The notes beneath the pieces are model-generated. The model had not been told where the DNA came from. It was given only the letters and a program-made list of their open reading frames with translations, and did no database searches. This document shows positions 34,994-47,000 of a stretch of DNA of 64,000 nucleotides, one piece after another. Origin of the DNA: Dysidea avara. Taxonomy: Eukaryota; Porifera; Demospongiae; Dictyoceratida; Dysideidae. Every line of letters begins with the position of its first letter. Within the stretch, counting starts at the first letter, position 1. The stretch covers positions 16,652,780-16,716,779 of the forward strand of contig NC_089280.1 of assembly GCF_963678975.1 (NCBI RefSeq), given 5' to 3'. Position numbers and translations under genes: made by a program.

Positions 34994-35209
34994 CAGTGGT
35001 CCCTCCATTATTCGAACTCATTGGGCCTTCAGATAATTGAAAAATTCGGATAATCAAAACCCATTCATTTATATACAGAGCCTTGCTCAATTACTCTAAT
35101 AGAATGCACACCTTATAAAATATAAAATACTCTAATAGAGCAATCATCGCTACAGTTTGGATGACTGAAAGTTCGGTTAATCAATGGCCGGATAATCGGA
35201 GGACCACTG
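34994..35209. mobile_element. Tigger/pogo-like MITE, 216 bp
   Basis: Inverted ends CAGTGGTCCCTCCATTAT and GATAATCGGAGGACCACTG; TA precedes the left tip and TG follows the right tip. The ends match the CAGTGGTCC... style of pogo/Tigger elements. Two copies of the dispersed CTCTAATAGA motif are inside. Confidence 0.8.
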
Positions 35210-38200
35210 TGTTGTAAATACCCTCAAAGTAGCGATTTCCAACCTACCAATTTTTCACACATATTTTTGCTACTTAAATTATACACCTTCAATAAACGTT
35301 TCACAAGCTGCCGTTCCAGTAAATGGTAGCCAATGCTTCGTACTTTGTATTGCACTTTACTGGATTAAAATCCATGCGGTATTTATTGAAATACAGCAAA
35401 TCAAAGTTTGAGAAATAAAAATCCCCATAGGAAGCCCATACAAATAATTGCGTACGTAATTCTAATTGGAAGAATGTGGCACCTGTGATGGTCGAAGTTT
35501 CCGAGTGTTTCCGCGTGAATCTGCTGCTGATGAGGACGAAGAAAGTGGTTCTGGGCAAACCGTATATGCTGATTTCGATTTTTCCATGTGTTTTTTGATT
35601 GGAGGACGAGTTGGAGGACGATTGATGTTGGATTACGGGTGGAAATATGGCCCTTTTAAAGGTAAATCGCCATCTAACACTGCTCAGAATTCAGCATTAC
35701 AATCACCCTTGGCTTCAAGGCATCCCCCTGCATCGATGCAAGTATAGTTTGAAGGTGAGCAGTTTGTTGTCTTGCGCGGAATTGCAAAATAAGGTTCAAG
35801 GTTGAGCATAATCTTTTCAAAAGTGGAGACTGGCATGTGATACCAACCTTACATGGCTTCACACGTACCTGTTGTTATATTCTGGTGTGTTTACTGCTGT
35901 TTTGATCCATTTTATAGCAGCTTCAGTGATTGTAATTTTGATCAGAAACTATTTATAATTTCTCTTTGTAGTACAGTGATGTCATTGTGTTATATAATAA
36001 TTATCATCCTTAGTGCTTACAATGTGACAAATAAAGCTGAGCAGTGTCCAAACAAATCTATTTTTAAAAATAATGTTGCTCTTACATTGTGTTATCTAAT
36101 TGTTATGTTTCCGAAGTACGTGTTAATTGCGACTTGTGATGCCAGTACTTGCCATTTATAAAATATTACCGATTTTTCTAGTTAGTTATCCTTGAAAATG
36201 CATTAAGTACCTGTGTATATATATTTAGTATTACATAATACACAGTTTTATTTATGCATCACTTGCTTTATTCATGTAATATTCTGAGTGGTCAGTCTAC
36301 AAAGAAGTGGTCACTTTTGAGAGGTTTTACTTACTTCATATGCTGTTCTTCATAAAATAGATATGTGGTGAAAATTTCTTGTCGTTATTAGTTTTCTATC
36401 TAGATTTATGACACTTTGTATATTGTGTTTGGTGCCATGCAATATACATAAAAAGCATTGAAATGCTGTACACAAAAATCATCACACTGTAAACTTCTTT
36501 TCCTTATATCTTTTGATAGGAAACACTGATTGAGGTGGGGTTTGCACTAAAATGACCCTGACAAAATGCACAATATTGTTCATACCAATGAATGTATGGA
36601 ATGTTAATTATTTAGTTTAGTTGGAAATCTCTACTCAAAGCCTGCCAAACTGGCTTTTGGACTTGTTTTTACTCAATTTCTTTTTACCAATATTCAAGCA
36701 CAATACAATGATGATTATGGAATATAGTATTGCATTGTAGATATAATATTTATTTGATGATTTATAACCTGGCTCTGGGGTTTGTTTTTATCAAAAGTCT
36801 ACCTGCAGGTACAATGATTAATACTGTGGTGATTCTGGAAGACAGAAGTTACAATAGTATATTGTATTTGTACATCATGTGATGCTGTGTTTAAAACAAA
36901 ATAAATGAACTGATCATGAATCACCATAATGGCAGGTTGACTTAAATGCTGTACAAAGATTCTAATAAAATTATTGTGTGTTGTGGTTGAAGTGAATGGA
37001 ATTTTGTGCTTCTAGAACTAATGCATGTATACAAGTCACTTATTCCATTAAAAATCTTTACGATCCACTTTATAACATGTTATTATAATTACTGTACTGT
37101 GAATTTGTGATACAACAGAGGAAACAAATATTCACACACAGTATCATAGTTTTAATACCCTGTGGTCTAGTTGTTTGCCTGTGGGGCAATTTAAATGTGA
37201 TGCGAGCAAGTAGAAGGAGTTATGAAGAAAAGATGTCATATAATACATTTTTTTATGGATAATAATTCAATCACACATGCAATCATGAAAATATTGGTTG
37301 TTTCAGTACAAAACCATTGAAAGCAATTCAAATAAACCTTCTTTTATGTTATTGCAATAATTATTGTTTTTTATGGGGTTCAAGTAAATGCTTCACAGTA
37401 GACCACTTAATACATTCTCTAAAAATGTAGCCCACATTAAAATATATTATTGCACAGCTAGTCAGCTACGTATAAGTATTTTCCCTATAACTTTATTAAT
37501 TACTAAAGGCAGACAGCACAGCTCATTTGCTGTGAGTGATACAGCGTATTATTCTGTTTGTTGAATATTAAAAGAGCACGTACCTAGGTTTTACAGTGGA
37601 CACTAGTCATACACAACACAACTATGTATTAATTTACTGATTATTTATGTGCATATCACCAATGGCACTTTGGCAAGTCCTTTGAGGTTATAACTGTATA
37701 CTCAGTACTGATGTGTATACACTTCTGTAGGATCACTCGTTATTTACTGCTGGCACATATATAATAAGCTCAGGGCTGACAGACACAAGCATGCAGCCAT
37801 TTAAATTAACATTATGCATGCTCACACTCTTGATAACTGTACTGTCCTTCTAAATTCTAGTATATACATGCACAACTGAAGTTTACAAATGTAAATTTTG
37901 CTTGCTTGTCCAATATGTGAAGGGGAACTCTCAGTAAATCTTTGACAAAAGTACTAGGAGTCAGATAAAACATGTTCTGTTAATCAATATCAAAGCTCCT
38001 TGTGGGGCATGTACACGTATATTTTGTACATTCTGTTATTCTTGTTGTAGAGAGATTCTAACTCCCAATATAAAGGTTTAGCCTTCTCAGTGTGATATAA
38101 GATGTGTTTTTTGGAGGGCATCACCAGCTTTTTACAGTGTACGACTGTGTCAGTTGATTGAATTAACCTGACAGTTATAAACACTTCAGAACTGCAGATA

Positions 38201-40264
38201 AAATGTGAGGCAGCAAGGTTTCCATCTGAATTTAAAAAAGTATTACTGACTTTTGTGTCAGAACAAATTGGGCATCATAAAGGTATACCACTATATTACT
38301 TGGGAATTTCCCTCCAACTGTAGCCTGTATAACACTTTCAGTAAATGTTCAAATGATGCACCATCATGCATATGAGTAGAAAATGTTGAGGGATAAAATT
38401 TTTGCTAATTTCAAGTGACCGCTTTATGAATCTAGTTACACGTATCACCTTTGATTGCATCTAAAATTTCTGGTATCTAAAACATACATTTTCACTTCAA
38501 AAACTATACACCATATACAGAATTAGACCTCATTTTTGCTATTAGACTGTGCAAAGTTAAATATATGTTTCTGGTTCTACCAGTTCACCAAAATTGACCA
38601 GGTGACCAGGCATTATTCTTTTTCTTTTTTGATGTACACTGACATAGCAGTACATGGAATTATAGGGAAAAACAAAGTTAATGTATAAGGAAAGTATGTC
38701 TACACTAGGACAATCATCAAAAGGTGTTAGCACAGAATTATGGACAGAGGCATCCTTCTTGGGAGTTTATAGGGAGTCATCATCAAGGTCAGGTGTTTCC
38801 TACAGAATTTTACCTGAGCTAGTGCTAGTGAGCCTTGAATAGACAATGCAATGTTTACACCTATCTATAGAGGTATAAATTCACCTACTGTATGTCTGAC
38901 ATGTGCAGGAATACAAGACGTGGAGCACTTTTTTAGCCCACTCAATAGTACATTCACAAAGTGATTGTGGGTTTTACTACATTACACCAGTGCATCAGAC
39001 AACCACCAGAAAAATAAAAGCACACAGTGGCTAGTTTGTGGGAGAACAAGTTGGTATGGAAATGGAGAGGAGAAAAACAATCAGTTTGATGTATTGTTTA
39101 TAAAGCAACTGTACACAAACATGAGTTAGCTCCGGCACTAATCTTCATATGTTCAGGGAGTTGAAAGATGAATGGATTTTCAGTAGATTATTTTGAAAGT
39201 GGTAAATAGTCTATTTGCACTGGCCTTCTATCTCAAACCAGAACAATATCTACATGAAACTTTATCAAACCACTCTAAAGTGGACCTGTTAGAGATAGAT
39301 GCAATCCATACCTATAAACAGTTACGACCCTTCAGTTTGATTTTTCTTTCAAGGATACGGAAACTACTGCAACTATAGTAGCACAGCAAAGTTTCTAGGA
39401 AGTAATATAGAACAGGCTTGAGAATAGTAACACAAGGGCTGAAGTGCTTCACCGTGACAATATCAAGAGGTTGTCATCAACACTATTAAACACTCTACTC
39501 ATGGCTGTAAAGAGAGCAAATAATCCTTCGACCCCCATTAAACATTTTTACTGTAGTATAGCCATGGGTTATAGTTAATTGGAGTGGTTGATCAAGTCTT
39601 TGTAGTACAACTCAAAAACCAACCAGGATTACATTGAATAATCTTATATACCCATAGTGATCTAGTGTTCTGCAAGAAGACCCTCTAAAGCTGGAGACAG
39701 ATTCCTACAACTTATGTTTAATGAAGACCACTCACAAAATTTACTACTACGTACTACAATTTAAGACATTTATTTATATACAAACAACTACTCTAGACAG
39801 AGGATCATTGTTACAATTAATACAATTTATAAAAAAGTGCTCCCAGATCCCTGCTTATTATTATTTACTGCTGTTCAAGGAATGACCTCTGGTAGAGACT
39901 TTCCTATTGTCCCACAGATACTTACTATATACCTGGTGCACTCCCTCTTTCTGAATTCTGGATCCACCCTTGAGTTGGATAATAATATTTATTAGAGCTA
40001 CATAATGTATACAACCTATTTGAGTATTCAGCTATATATAGGTAGCTATGATAAATCCTAGCTATTTGGGGGTGATAAAACCTACAGAATTAGAGTATAA
40101 TTATAGCTAGGTAAAATCCTGACTATCCTGTTATAACCATATAGGCTGGCTTTGGTAATATAAAAAGAAGTAGTTTAAGTAGCCAAGTTGGGAAAAAGTG
40201 TGTAGTCAACCCAGGGTGAAATCAAAGCTTAAGGTGGCATGCAGCTAAAAAATGGCTGCAATGA
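35210..40264. other. Gene-poor 5-kb stretch
   Basis: ORFs are all about 100 residues or fewer. The 93-residue frame at 35466-35747 begins at TTG, not ATG. The 102-residue frame at 35853-36161 is hydrophobic (CYIIIIILSAYN) and could encode a small membrane peptide, but nothing supports expression. I recognise no gene, RNA or clear repeat here; distal regulatory or UTR sequence is possible. Confidence 0.4.
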
Positions 40265-40400
40265 TGTTAATGAAGCTATTTAACCCTTCAACCTGGGTTT
40301 GTAGGGAGGCTGCACCCAGCTTGGCTGTTTTGGTTTGGTATACAGGCTTTGCCTTTACCTGTATTAATTTTAATCATAATCATAATTCATAATATAGATG
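40265..40400 (+). mobile_element. Possible SINE/LINE 3' tail
   Basis: GGGAGGCTGCACCCAGCTTGG... then TATACAGGCTTTGCCTTTACC and a TAATCATAATCATAAT run, which is the form of a retroelement tail. No family assigned. Confidence 0.35.
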
Positions 40401-40440
40401 TAAATTAACACAAGTACCCTCATTGTTAGTGTCTACTATC

Positions 40441-41390
40441 CACATTTCAAAGTGCCATTTATGATTGAGAGGTGTACTTCAGAAAGATGTGCACACCAGA
40501 AAGCGTCTACTCAGGGGGCAATTAGCATGATGCAACATGCTGGTCCATCGAGACACACGGTAGTGTGTCGTGCGGCCCAAGAAGTCGGCGCGCAACCCCG
40601 TGAGTATATTGACAGGAAGAAAGAAAACGCAATTTTCGCACCTCCGTAGCTCTGTGCTGCCTTGATGAAACAAGACAAACTTTGCTGTGTACATTCCCTC
40701 CAACTTCAGTACTCCACATTCCAAATTTACGCGAAATCGCTTCAGGAATTCCTGAGATATGCGACTTCAAAAATTGGCTTAGTTTCTTCGTTTTTTTTTT
40801 TCTTCTTATTTTTCTTCCTCTTTTCGCACACTTACAAAAACTACTATAAAACGCGAACGCGTTATCCGATTGCCTTGAAATTTGGCACACAGAAGGGGGG
40901 TATAAAGGTGCATCTCGGTACCAACTTTGGCTGGAATACCATAAACAGGCAAAGAGTTATTAGCGATTATGCACGAAAAATAACACCAATATGTTGTCAC
41001 GCCTACAGGGTAAACCGCGTATGGAAGAAGCTGAAAATCGGTGGGTGAATAGGTTAACTATTGAACCTCAAACCTTTTGTGGTTTGAAAGAAATCGAGCT
41101 AAAAACTAGGAAGATACAGCGAAAAAATCAACAGTGTGTAACAATTATGCAATCAAGATTAGCTAATAAAAAACGACTGCTTGCCACGCCTACCAGATAA
41201 ACCGCTTGGGGTAATGCTTTGAAAATCACTGTACAGATGGAGTTATCATCTTAGAAAGGCTCTTCAATGGTGTAGAAGAATCAGACTTAAAGCCACGGAG
41301 TTATAACACGAAATCCAACTTGGTGCAGCAAGTGCAAGATCGAGATACTCTAATAGAGCAGTCATCCTAATAGAGCAGTCACCCTGAACA
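40441..41390. repeat. Probable dispersed-repeat sequence preceding the satellite
   Basis: ORFs of 61-128 residues overlap on both strands with no recognisable domain. Two similar blocks occur at about 40995-41040 (CACGCCTACAGGGTAAACCGC) and 41175-41210 (CACGCCTACCAGATAAACCGC). The block ends with two copies of the CTCTAATAGAGCAGTCA-like motif at 41345-41385. It could be the body of a non-coding transposon whose tail is the satellite. Confidence 0.35.
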
Positions 41391-43383
41391 GAATTCAAGA
41401 GATCAGTTAGAAATAAGTAACCTGTATCTCTAGAGATCAGCTACAAACAAATCACCCTGTAGAGAGTTCAGCTACAAACAATTCACCCTGTTCAGACATC
41501 AGTTAGAAGAAGTTTTCTTGTAGAGAGTTCAGTTACAAACAAATCACCCTGTTGAAAGATCAGCTAGAAGATGTCACCTTGTAGATAGTTCAGTTACAAA
41601 GAAACCACCATGTAGAGAATTCAGCTACAAACTAGTGACCCTGTAGATACATCAGCTAGAAGAAGTTACCTTGTAGAGAGTTCAGCTACAAAGAAACCAT
41701 TCTGTAAAGAGCTCAGCTGCAAACAAATCACCTATACAGAATTCAGCTACAAACAAATCACCCTGTAGAGAGATCAGCTAGAAGAAGTTACCTTGTAGAT
41801 AGTTCAGCTACAAACAAATCATCCTGTAGAGAGATCAGCTAGAAGAAGTTACCTTGTAGATAGTTCAGCTACAAACAATTCACCCTGTACAGAGCTCAGT
41901 TAAAAGAGGTTTCCTTGTAGAGAGTTCAGCTACAGACAAATCACGCTGTAGAGAGATCAGTTAGAAGAAGTTACCTTGTAGATCGTTCAGCTACAAACAA
42001 TTCACCCTGTAAAGAGATCAGCTAGAAGAAGTTACCTTGTAGAGAGTTCAGCTACAAAGAAACCATCATGTAGAGAATTCAGCCGCAAACAAATCACGTG
42101 TAGAGAGTTCAGCTACAAACAAATCTCCCTGTAGAAAGATCAGCTAGAAGAAATAACCTTGTAGAGAGTTCAGCTTCAAAGAAACAATCATGTGAGAGTT
42201 CAGGTACAAACAAATTGTCCTGTAGAGAGATCAGCTAGAAGAAGTTACCTTGTAGAGAGTTCAGCTACAAAGAAACCATCATGTAGATAGTTCAGGTACA
42301 AACAAATCACCCTGTAGAAAGATCAGCTAGAAGAAGTTACCTTGTAGAGAGTTCAGCTACAAAGAAACTACCATGTAGAGAGTTCAGCTGCAAATAAATC
42401 ACCTGTAGAGAGTTCAGCTAGAAATAAGTCACCCTGTAGAGAGATCAGCTAAAAACAAGTCACCCTGTAGAGAGTTCAGCTAGAAGAAGTCACCTTTTAG
42501 AGAGTTCAGGTACAAAGCAACCACCATGTAAAGAGTTCAGCTACAAAAAAACCAATCACCCTGTAGAAAGATCAGCTAGAAGAAGTTACCTTGTAGAGAG
42601 TTCAGCTACAAAGAAACCACCATGTAGAGAGTTCAGCTGCAAACAAATCACCTGTAGAGAGTTCAGCTAGAAACAAGTCACCCTGTAGAGAGATCAGCTA
42701 AAAACAAGTCACCCTGTAGAGAGTTCAGCTAGAAGAAGTCACATTGTAGAGAGTTCAGCTACAAAGAAACTACCACGTAGAGAGTTCAGCTGCAAACAAT
42801 CACCCTGTAGAGAACTCAGCTACAAACAAATCGCCCTGTAGAAAGATCAGCTAGAAGAAGTTACCTTGTAGAGATTTCAGCTACAAATAAATCACCCTGT
42901 AGAGAGTTCAGCTACAAAGAAATCATCATGTAGAGAGTTCAGCTGCAAACAAATCATCCTGTAGAGAGTTCAGCTAGAAGAAGTCACCTTTTAGAGAGTT
43001 CAGGTACAAAGCAACCACCATGTAAAGAGTTCAGCTGCAAAAAACTCAATCACCCTGTAGAAAGATCGGCTAGAAGAAGTTACCTTGTAGAGAGTTCAGC
43101 TACAAAGAAACCACCATGTAGAGAGTTCAGCTGCAAACAAATCACCTGTAGAGAGTTCAGCTAGAAACAAGTGAGAGTTCAGCTAGAAGAAGTCACATTG
43201 TAGAGAGTTCAGCTACAATGAAACTCCCATGTAGAGAGTTCAGCTACAAACAAATCACCCTGTAGAGAACTCAGCTACAAACAAATATGCAGTGTAAAAA
43301 GATCAGCTAGAAGAAGTTACCTTGTAGAGAGTTCAGCTACAATGAAACCACCATGTAGAGAGTTCAGCTACAAACAAATCACC
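41391..43383 (+). repeat. ~31-bp satellite array with higher-order pattern
   Basis: Tandem units of 30-31 bp built on GTAGAGAGTTCAGCTACAAA. Three variants recur in order: one with GAAGAAGTTACCTT, one with AAGAAACCACCATG and one with CAAATCACCCTG. Blocks near 42320-42700 and 43055-43330 repeat the same variant order, so the array grew by multi-unit duplication. It runs straight into the assembly gap. Confidence 0.9.
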
Positions 43384-43583
43384 NNNNNNNNNNNNNNNNN
43401 NNNNNNNNNNNNNNNNNNNNNNNNNNNNNNNNNNNNNNNNNNNNNNNNNNNNNNNNNNNNNNNNNNNNNNNNNNNNNNNNNNNNNNNNNNNNNNNNNNNN
43501 NNNNNNNNNNNNNNNNNNNNNNNNNNNNNNNNNNNNNNNNNNNNNNNNNNNNNNNNNNNNNNNNNNNNNNNNNNNNNNNNNNN
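43384..43583. other. Assembly gap (200 N)
   Basis: Exactly 200 N. Its round length suggests a fixed-size placeholder rather than a measured distance. Any ORF across it is an artefact. Confidence 0.95.
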
Positions 43584-43886
43584 CAAATGGATAACGACCC
43601 TAAACATCGCAGTAATCACATAGAAGATTACTTCGAAGAGAAGAACATCAATTGGTGGCCAACTCCACCAGAAAGTCCCGATCTGAACCCCATAGAAAAT
43701 TTATGGGGTTCATTGAAACAGTATTTGCGAACTAAGCACAAACCAAGGGATCTCAACCAGCTCAAGGAAGGTGTAATAAGCTTTTGGCAAACACTAACAC
43801 CAGCCGTATGCAGAAAATACATTGGTCACCTACGCAAGGTTATCCCAAAAGTCATAGAATTACATGGTGAACCTAGTGGTTACTAG
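43584..43886 (+). pseudogene. Tc1/mariner transposase, C-terminal fragment
   Basis: The frame emerges from the gap in mid-protein: QMDNDPKH (second catalytic Asp region), then SPDLNPIENLWGSLK (the third acidic position of the DDE/D triad with the NPIENLW signature), ending HGEPSGY and a stop. This is the end of a Tc1-family transposase that catalyses cut-and-paste transposition at TA sites. The N-terminal part is missing in the gap or absent. About 210 bp of AT-rich flank follows before the BEN gene stop. Confidence 0.85.
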
Positions 43887-44098
43887 TGCAACTGAAACAT
43901 TCAACATGCTACTTTTGTACTACCTTGAACATTTATCATGATTAATTTTCAAATAATGAAAGTGTGGATATAAGAACATGATTGGATATAAAAACATGAA
44001 AAGTTTTTAACTGTTTCCTAATAAATCAAAAAGCTCAGTTCCAGTTTCAGGTCAAAAAAAAACAACCAAATCCAGTTTCCAGGGAAGTAGTATGACAA

Positions 44099-47000
44099 TC
44101 AATTAAGTCCTTGCAGTTGTTTTTTAGTGGGCTTGTTACGAAGACGTCGGCAACTCTCATCAATTGAGATTATACAATCTGCCCACTCTTTGGAAATGTC
44201 GGTGTTTTGTGACGGAAAATACTTGAAAGAAGTACTCTTAATGTATTTGATAATTCTTGGATCTAACTGTTGTTTATTGCGTCCAGAGACATTCGATGTC
44301 TTTCTAACTTGTTCCGTAAACAATCTTCTGGTCAAATGTACGCTCATATTCCTGCGTGAGCAGCTTTTCATAAAGATCAAAGTAAGTTCACTTTCAGGCA
44401 ATAGTCCAGTTGGTCCTCGTGAAGTTGGTGGTGGTGGTGTAGGTAGTAAATTTGCTCCACTCCCATGTGCAAGCTCTAAAATTGAAAATATAATTTACCA
44501 TAATGTTTGTTGGACGTAAATAGCTACACACACTTTAATAAACAAACACAGTACAGTGTATCTTTTACAGTGTCACTTATATTATAGTCCATGCATGAAT
44601 AACAGTTAACATGCCCTCTTAAAGCAGTGCAAGTTCTGGTAATTTGCATTTAACAGTGTCTGGATATCCTTTCACAAAGACATTGGCACTTAGTTTGTGG
44701 GTGACCACAAGCCAAAGGTATTTGTTTTAACCACACCTCGAGTTAGTACCAGTCCCCTAGTACTTGTCAGCTCAGATAGTATAAAATGCATTTATAGCCT
44801 GTTTACTAGTGTCATCTTTAGATTGTGGGTTGCATCAAACCCTTTGTAGTACTTTAAAACTCTTGCATTACTCCGTTAATTAGTTGTGTCCAGACACAAT
44901 ATTGACACACTGTTTCAAGCACTGCTGTTTTACGTGACACACTGTTTCAAGTAGTGCTGGGCGGTATGGCATTTTTTGATTACGGTACGGTATTGAAGAA
45001 AATACCCCGGTATTCGGTATTTCACGGTATTCAGCTTGGTAAGGAACTAATAATATGTTTTTACAGTAATTGTTAACTGTAACTACTCACAATTGAAAGT
45101 TACCCATGGCCAGCAGTAGGGACCAGTCTATTTTGCTTTTTTTCTACCTATTTTTCTTTCCAGCAATTCTTTTATTTTTCCCCTATTATGCTCCATATTT
45201 TGCTCAAGAATTATAAATTTTGCTCAGTACTTATCTTTGTTAATTGAATATTTCCAAGTGCAAAGCTACAGTTTCGCCTTAAAGTGACTGTTCTATTAGA
45301 GCTCGATCAGAAATTACTTCTAACATGTAAAGCAAGAAGCCAGCTAATATTGCTTAACATGTGTGGCTGTTTTATTAGGGTATATCGATTGTCACTTGTT
45401 GTTCCTGTAACAATTAGCTATGCATTGTAGATATTTTAGCGTGTCTGACTGTTTGATTAGAGTATCTCGATCTTTTGTGCAATTTTTATGTCCACTCCAC
45501 AAAAGTTGCACCTATTATGCCAGCATTTTGCTCATTGCTTTTACCCAACCATTATGCTAAAAATTTTGCTGGCGAAATCGACGGGTCCCTAGCCAGCAGG
45601 TTATAAAAATATTTTACTAACTACATGACAGTAGGCAGGTGCTACAATGTAACCTGAAACCTAACAGTTGCTGTTAGGAGAGGCTTGTGGTCACCACCAA
45701 ACCACCAACACATAACCCAACCACCTTGTCTCTGGCTTCCTGCACACTAGTCACATTCATGCTGGTATTTTCAGAAACAAATACCTTTGAAACGGTTTAA
45801 TGAAAATACCGCGGTATACGGTATTTTCGGTATACCGCCCAGCACTAGTTTCAAGCACTGCTGTTTTACACAGACTTTGCGACAGATCAGTTTTAATAAA
45901 CTGTTTACAGCACTGCTTCATAAATTTTTTTCCTAAAATTTGGTGGTCAATTGTGAAGTAGTGAAAGCCCTTATTGATTCATTTCCAGTTTCCAGCACTT
46001 ACACTTTCTCCACAAGCTGCCACCATCTAAATCTGGTAATGAGCAAGAAGGTATTTCCTTAAACTCAAGCATTACCACAACTTTGGAGCCATTTTAGTAG
46101 TGTTGTGCGATACAGCTAAAATGGTGTATCTCAAACCTTGTGTAGTCATGATATGATACCAATATGGAATATAGTGAACTTCAGCCAAAAAGCAAAGTAA
46201 TTAACTGTGTGGGTGGCCGTCAAATTTTCATAGTTTAGTTCCAGACATTACAGACCGTGTAACAAGCTTCAAGTCTGAGAAACAGGCGAACAGCTCTGCT
46301 ACACTGTACGTTGTACAAAACCAGACCTTAGCATTTCCATGTGCGAATAAAACATTGATAAATGTATTGCAATATCGATATTGTGATATTGTATATGTGT
46401 ATCGATAATTCGATATGTATCGCACATCACTACATTTCAAGACATAATGTAAATTTGAATAACATAAATGCGCACCTCTATGCAAGGAGTATGACATATA
46501 ACACTTGTGTGCTACACGCAATCTGAGCTTTCAAATTTACTGACCAGAATTGTTAGATTCTAAGGGTTGTGCACCGGGCCCTTGTGAAGTTGGTGGCGGT
46601 GAACAGTTAGGTAGTACATTTACTCCACTTCCATGTGCAAGCTCTAAAATTGAAAAAAACTTTGCCGTGATGTTTATAGGATGGAAATGGCTACACACAC
46701 TTTAATAAACACGAGTACAGTGTATCCTTTACAGTGTCACTTATAGTTCATGAATAACAGTTACATTCATAGTTTTAATTATAGTTATTTTCAACTACTA
46801 CGAAGAAGGTGATTCTAAAACTCTAGTATCACGGCAGTGGTGGAGCCAAGAAACATTAAATTTGAATACACAAATGCACCTCTATACACAAATGCACCTC
46901 TATACAAGGAGTATAACATAACACTTGTAGCACACGTAATCTCTGAGCTTACTTACCAGAAAAGCTAGATTCTATGGGTTGTACAATTGGGATTTGCTCT

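Noticed and set aside
35466-36161. Possible small genes (93 and 102 residues)
   Set aside because: The first starts at TTG; neither has a recognisable domain, splice support or neighbour context. Noted in the gene-poor region only.
40452-41200. Overlapping ORFs of 64-128 residues on both strands
   Set aside because: No domain; overlapping frames and internal repeats look like non-coding repeat sequence.
41391-43383. CRISPR array
   Set aside because: Units are contiguous 30-31-bp tandem repeats with no spacers.
43342-43623. ORFs running through the N gap
   Set aside because: Created by unknown bases; not evidence of coding.
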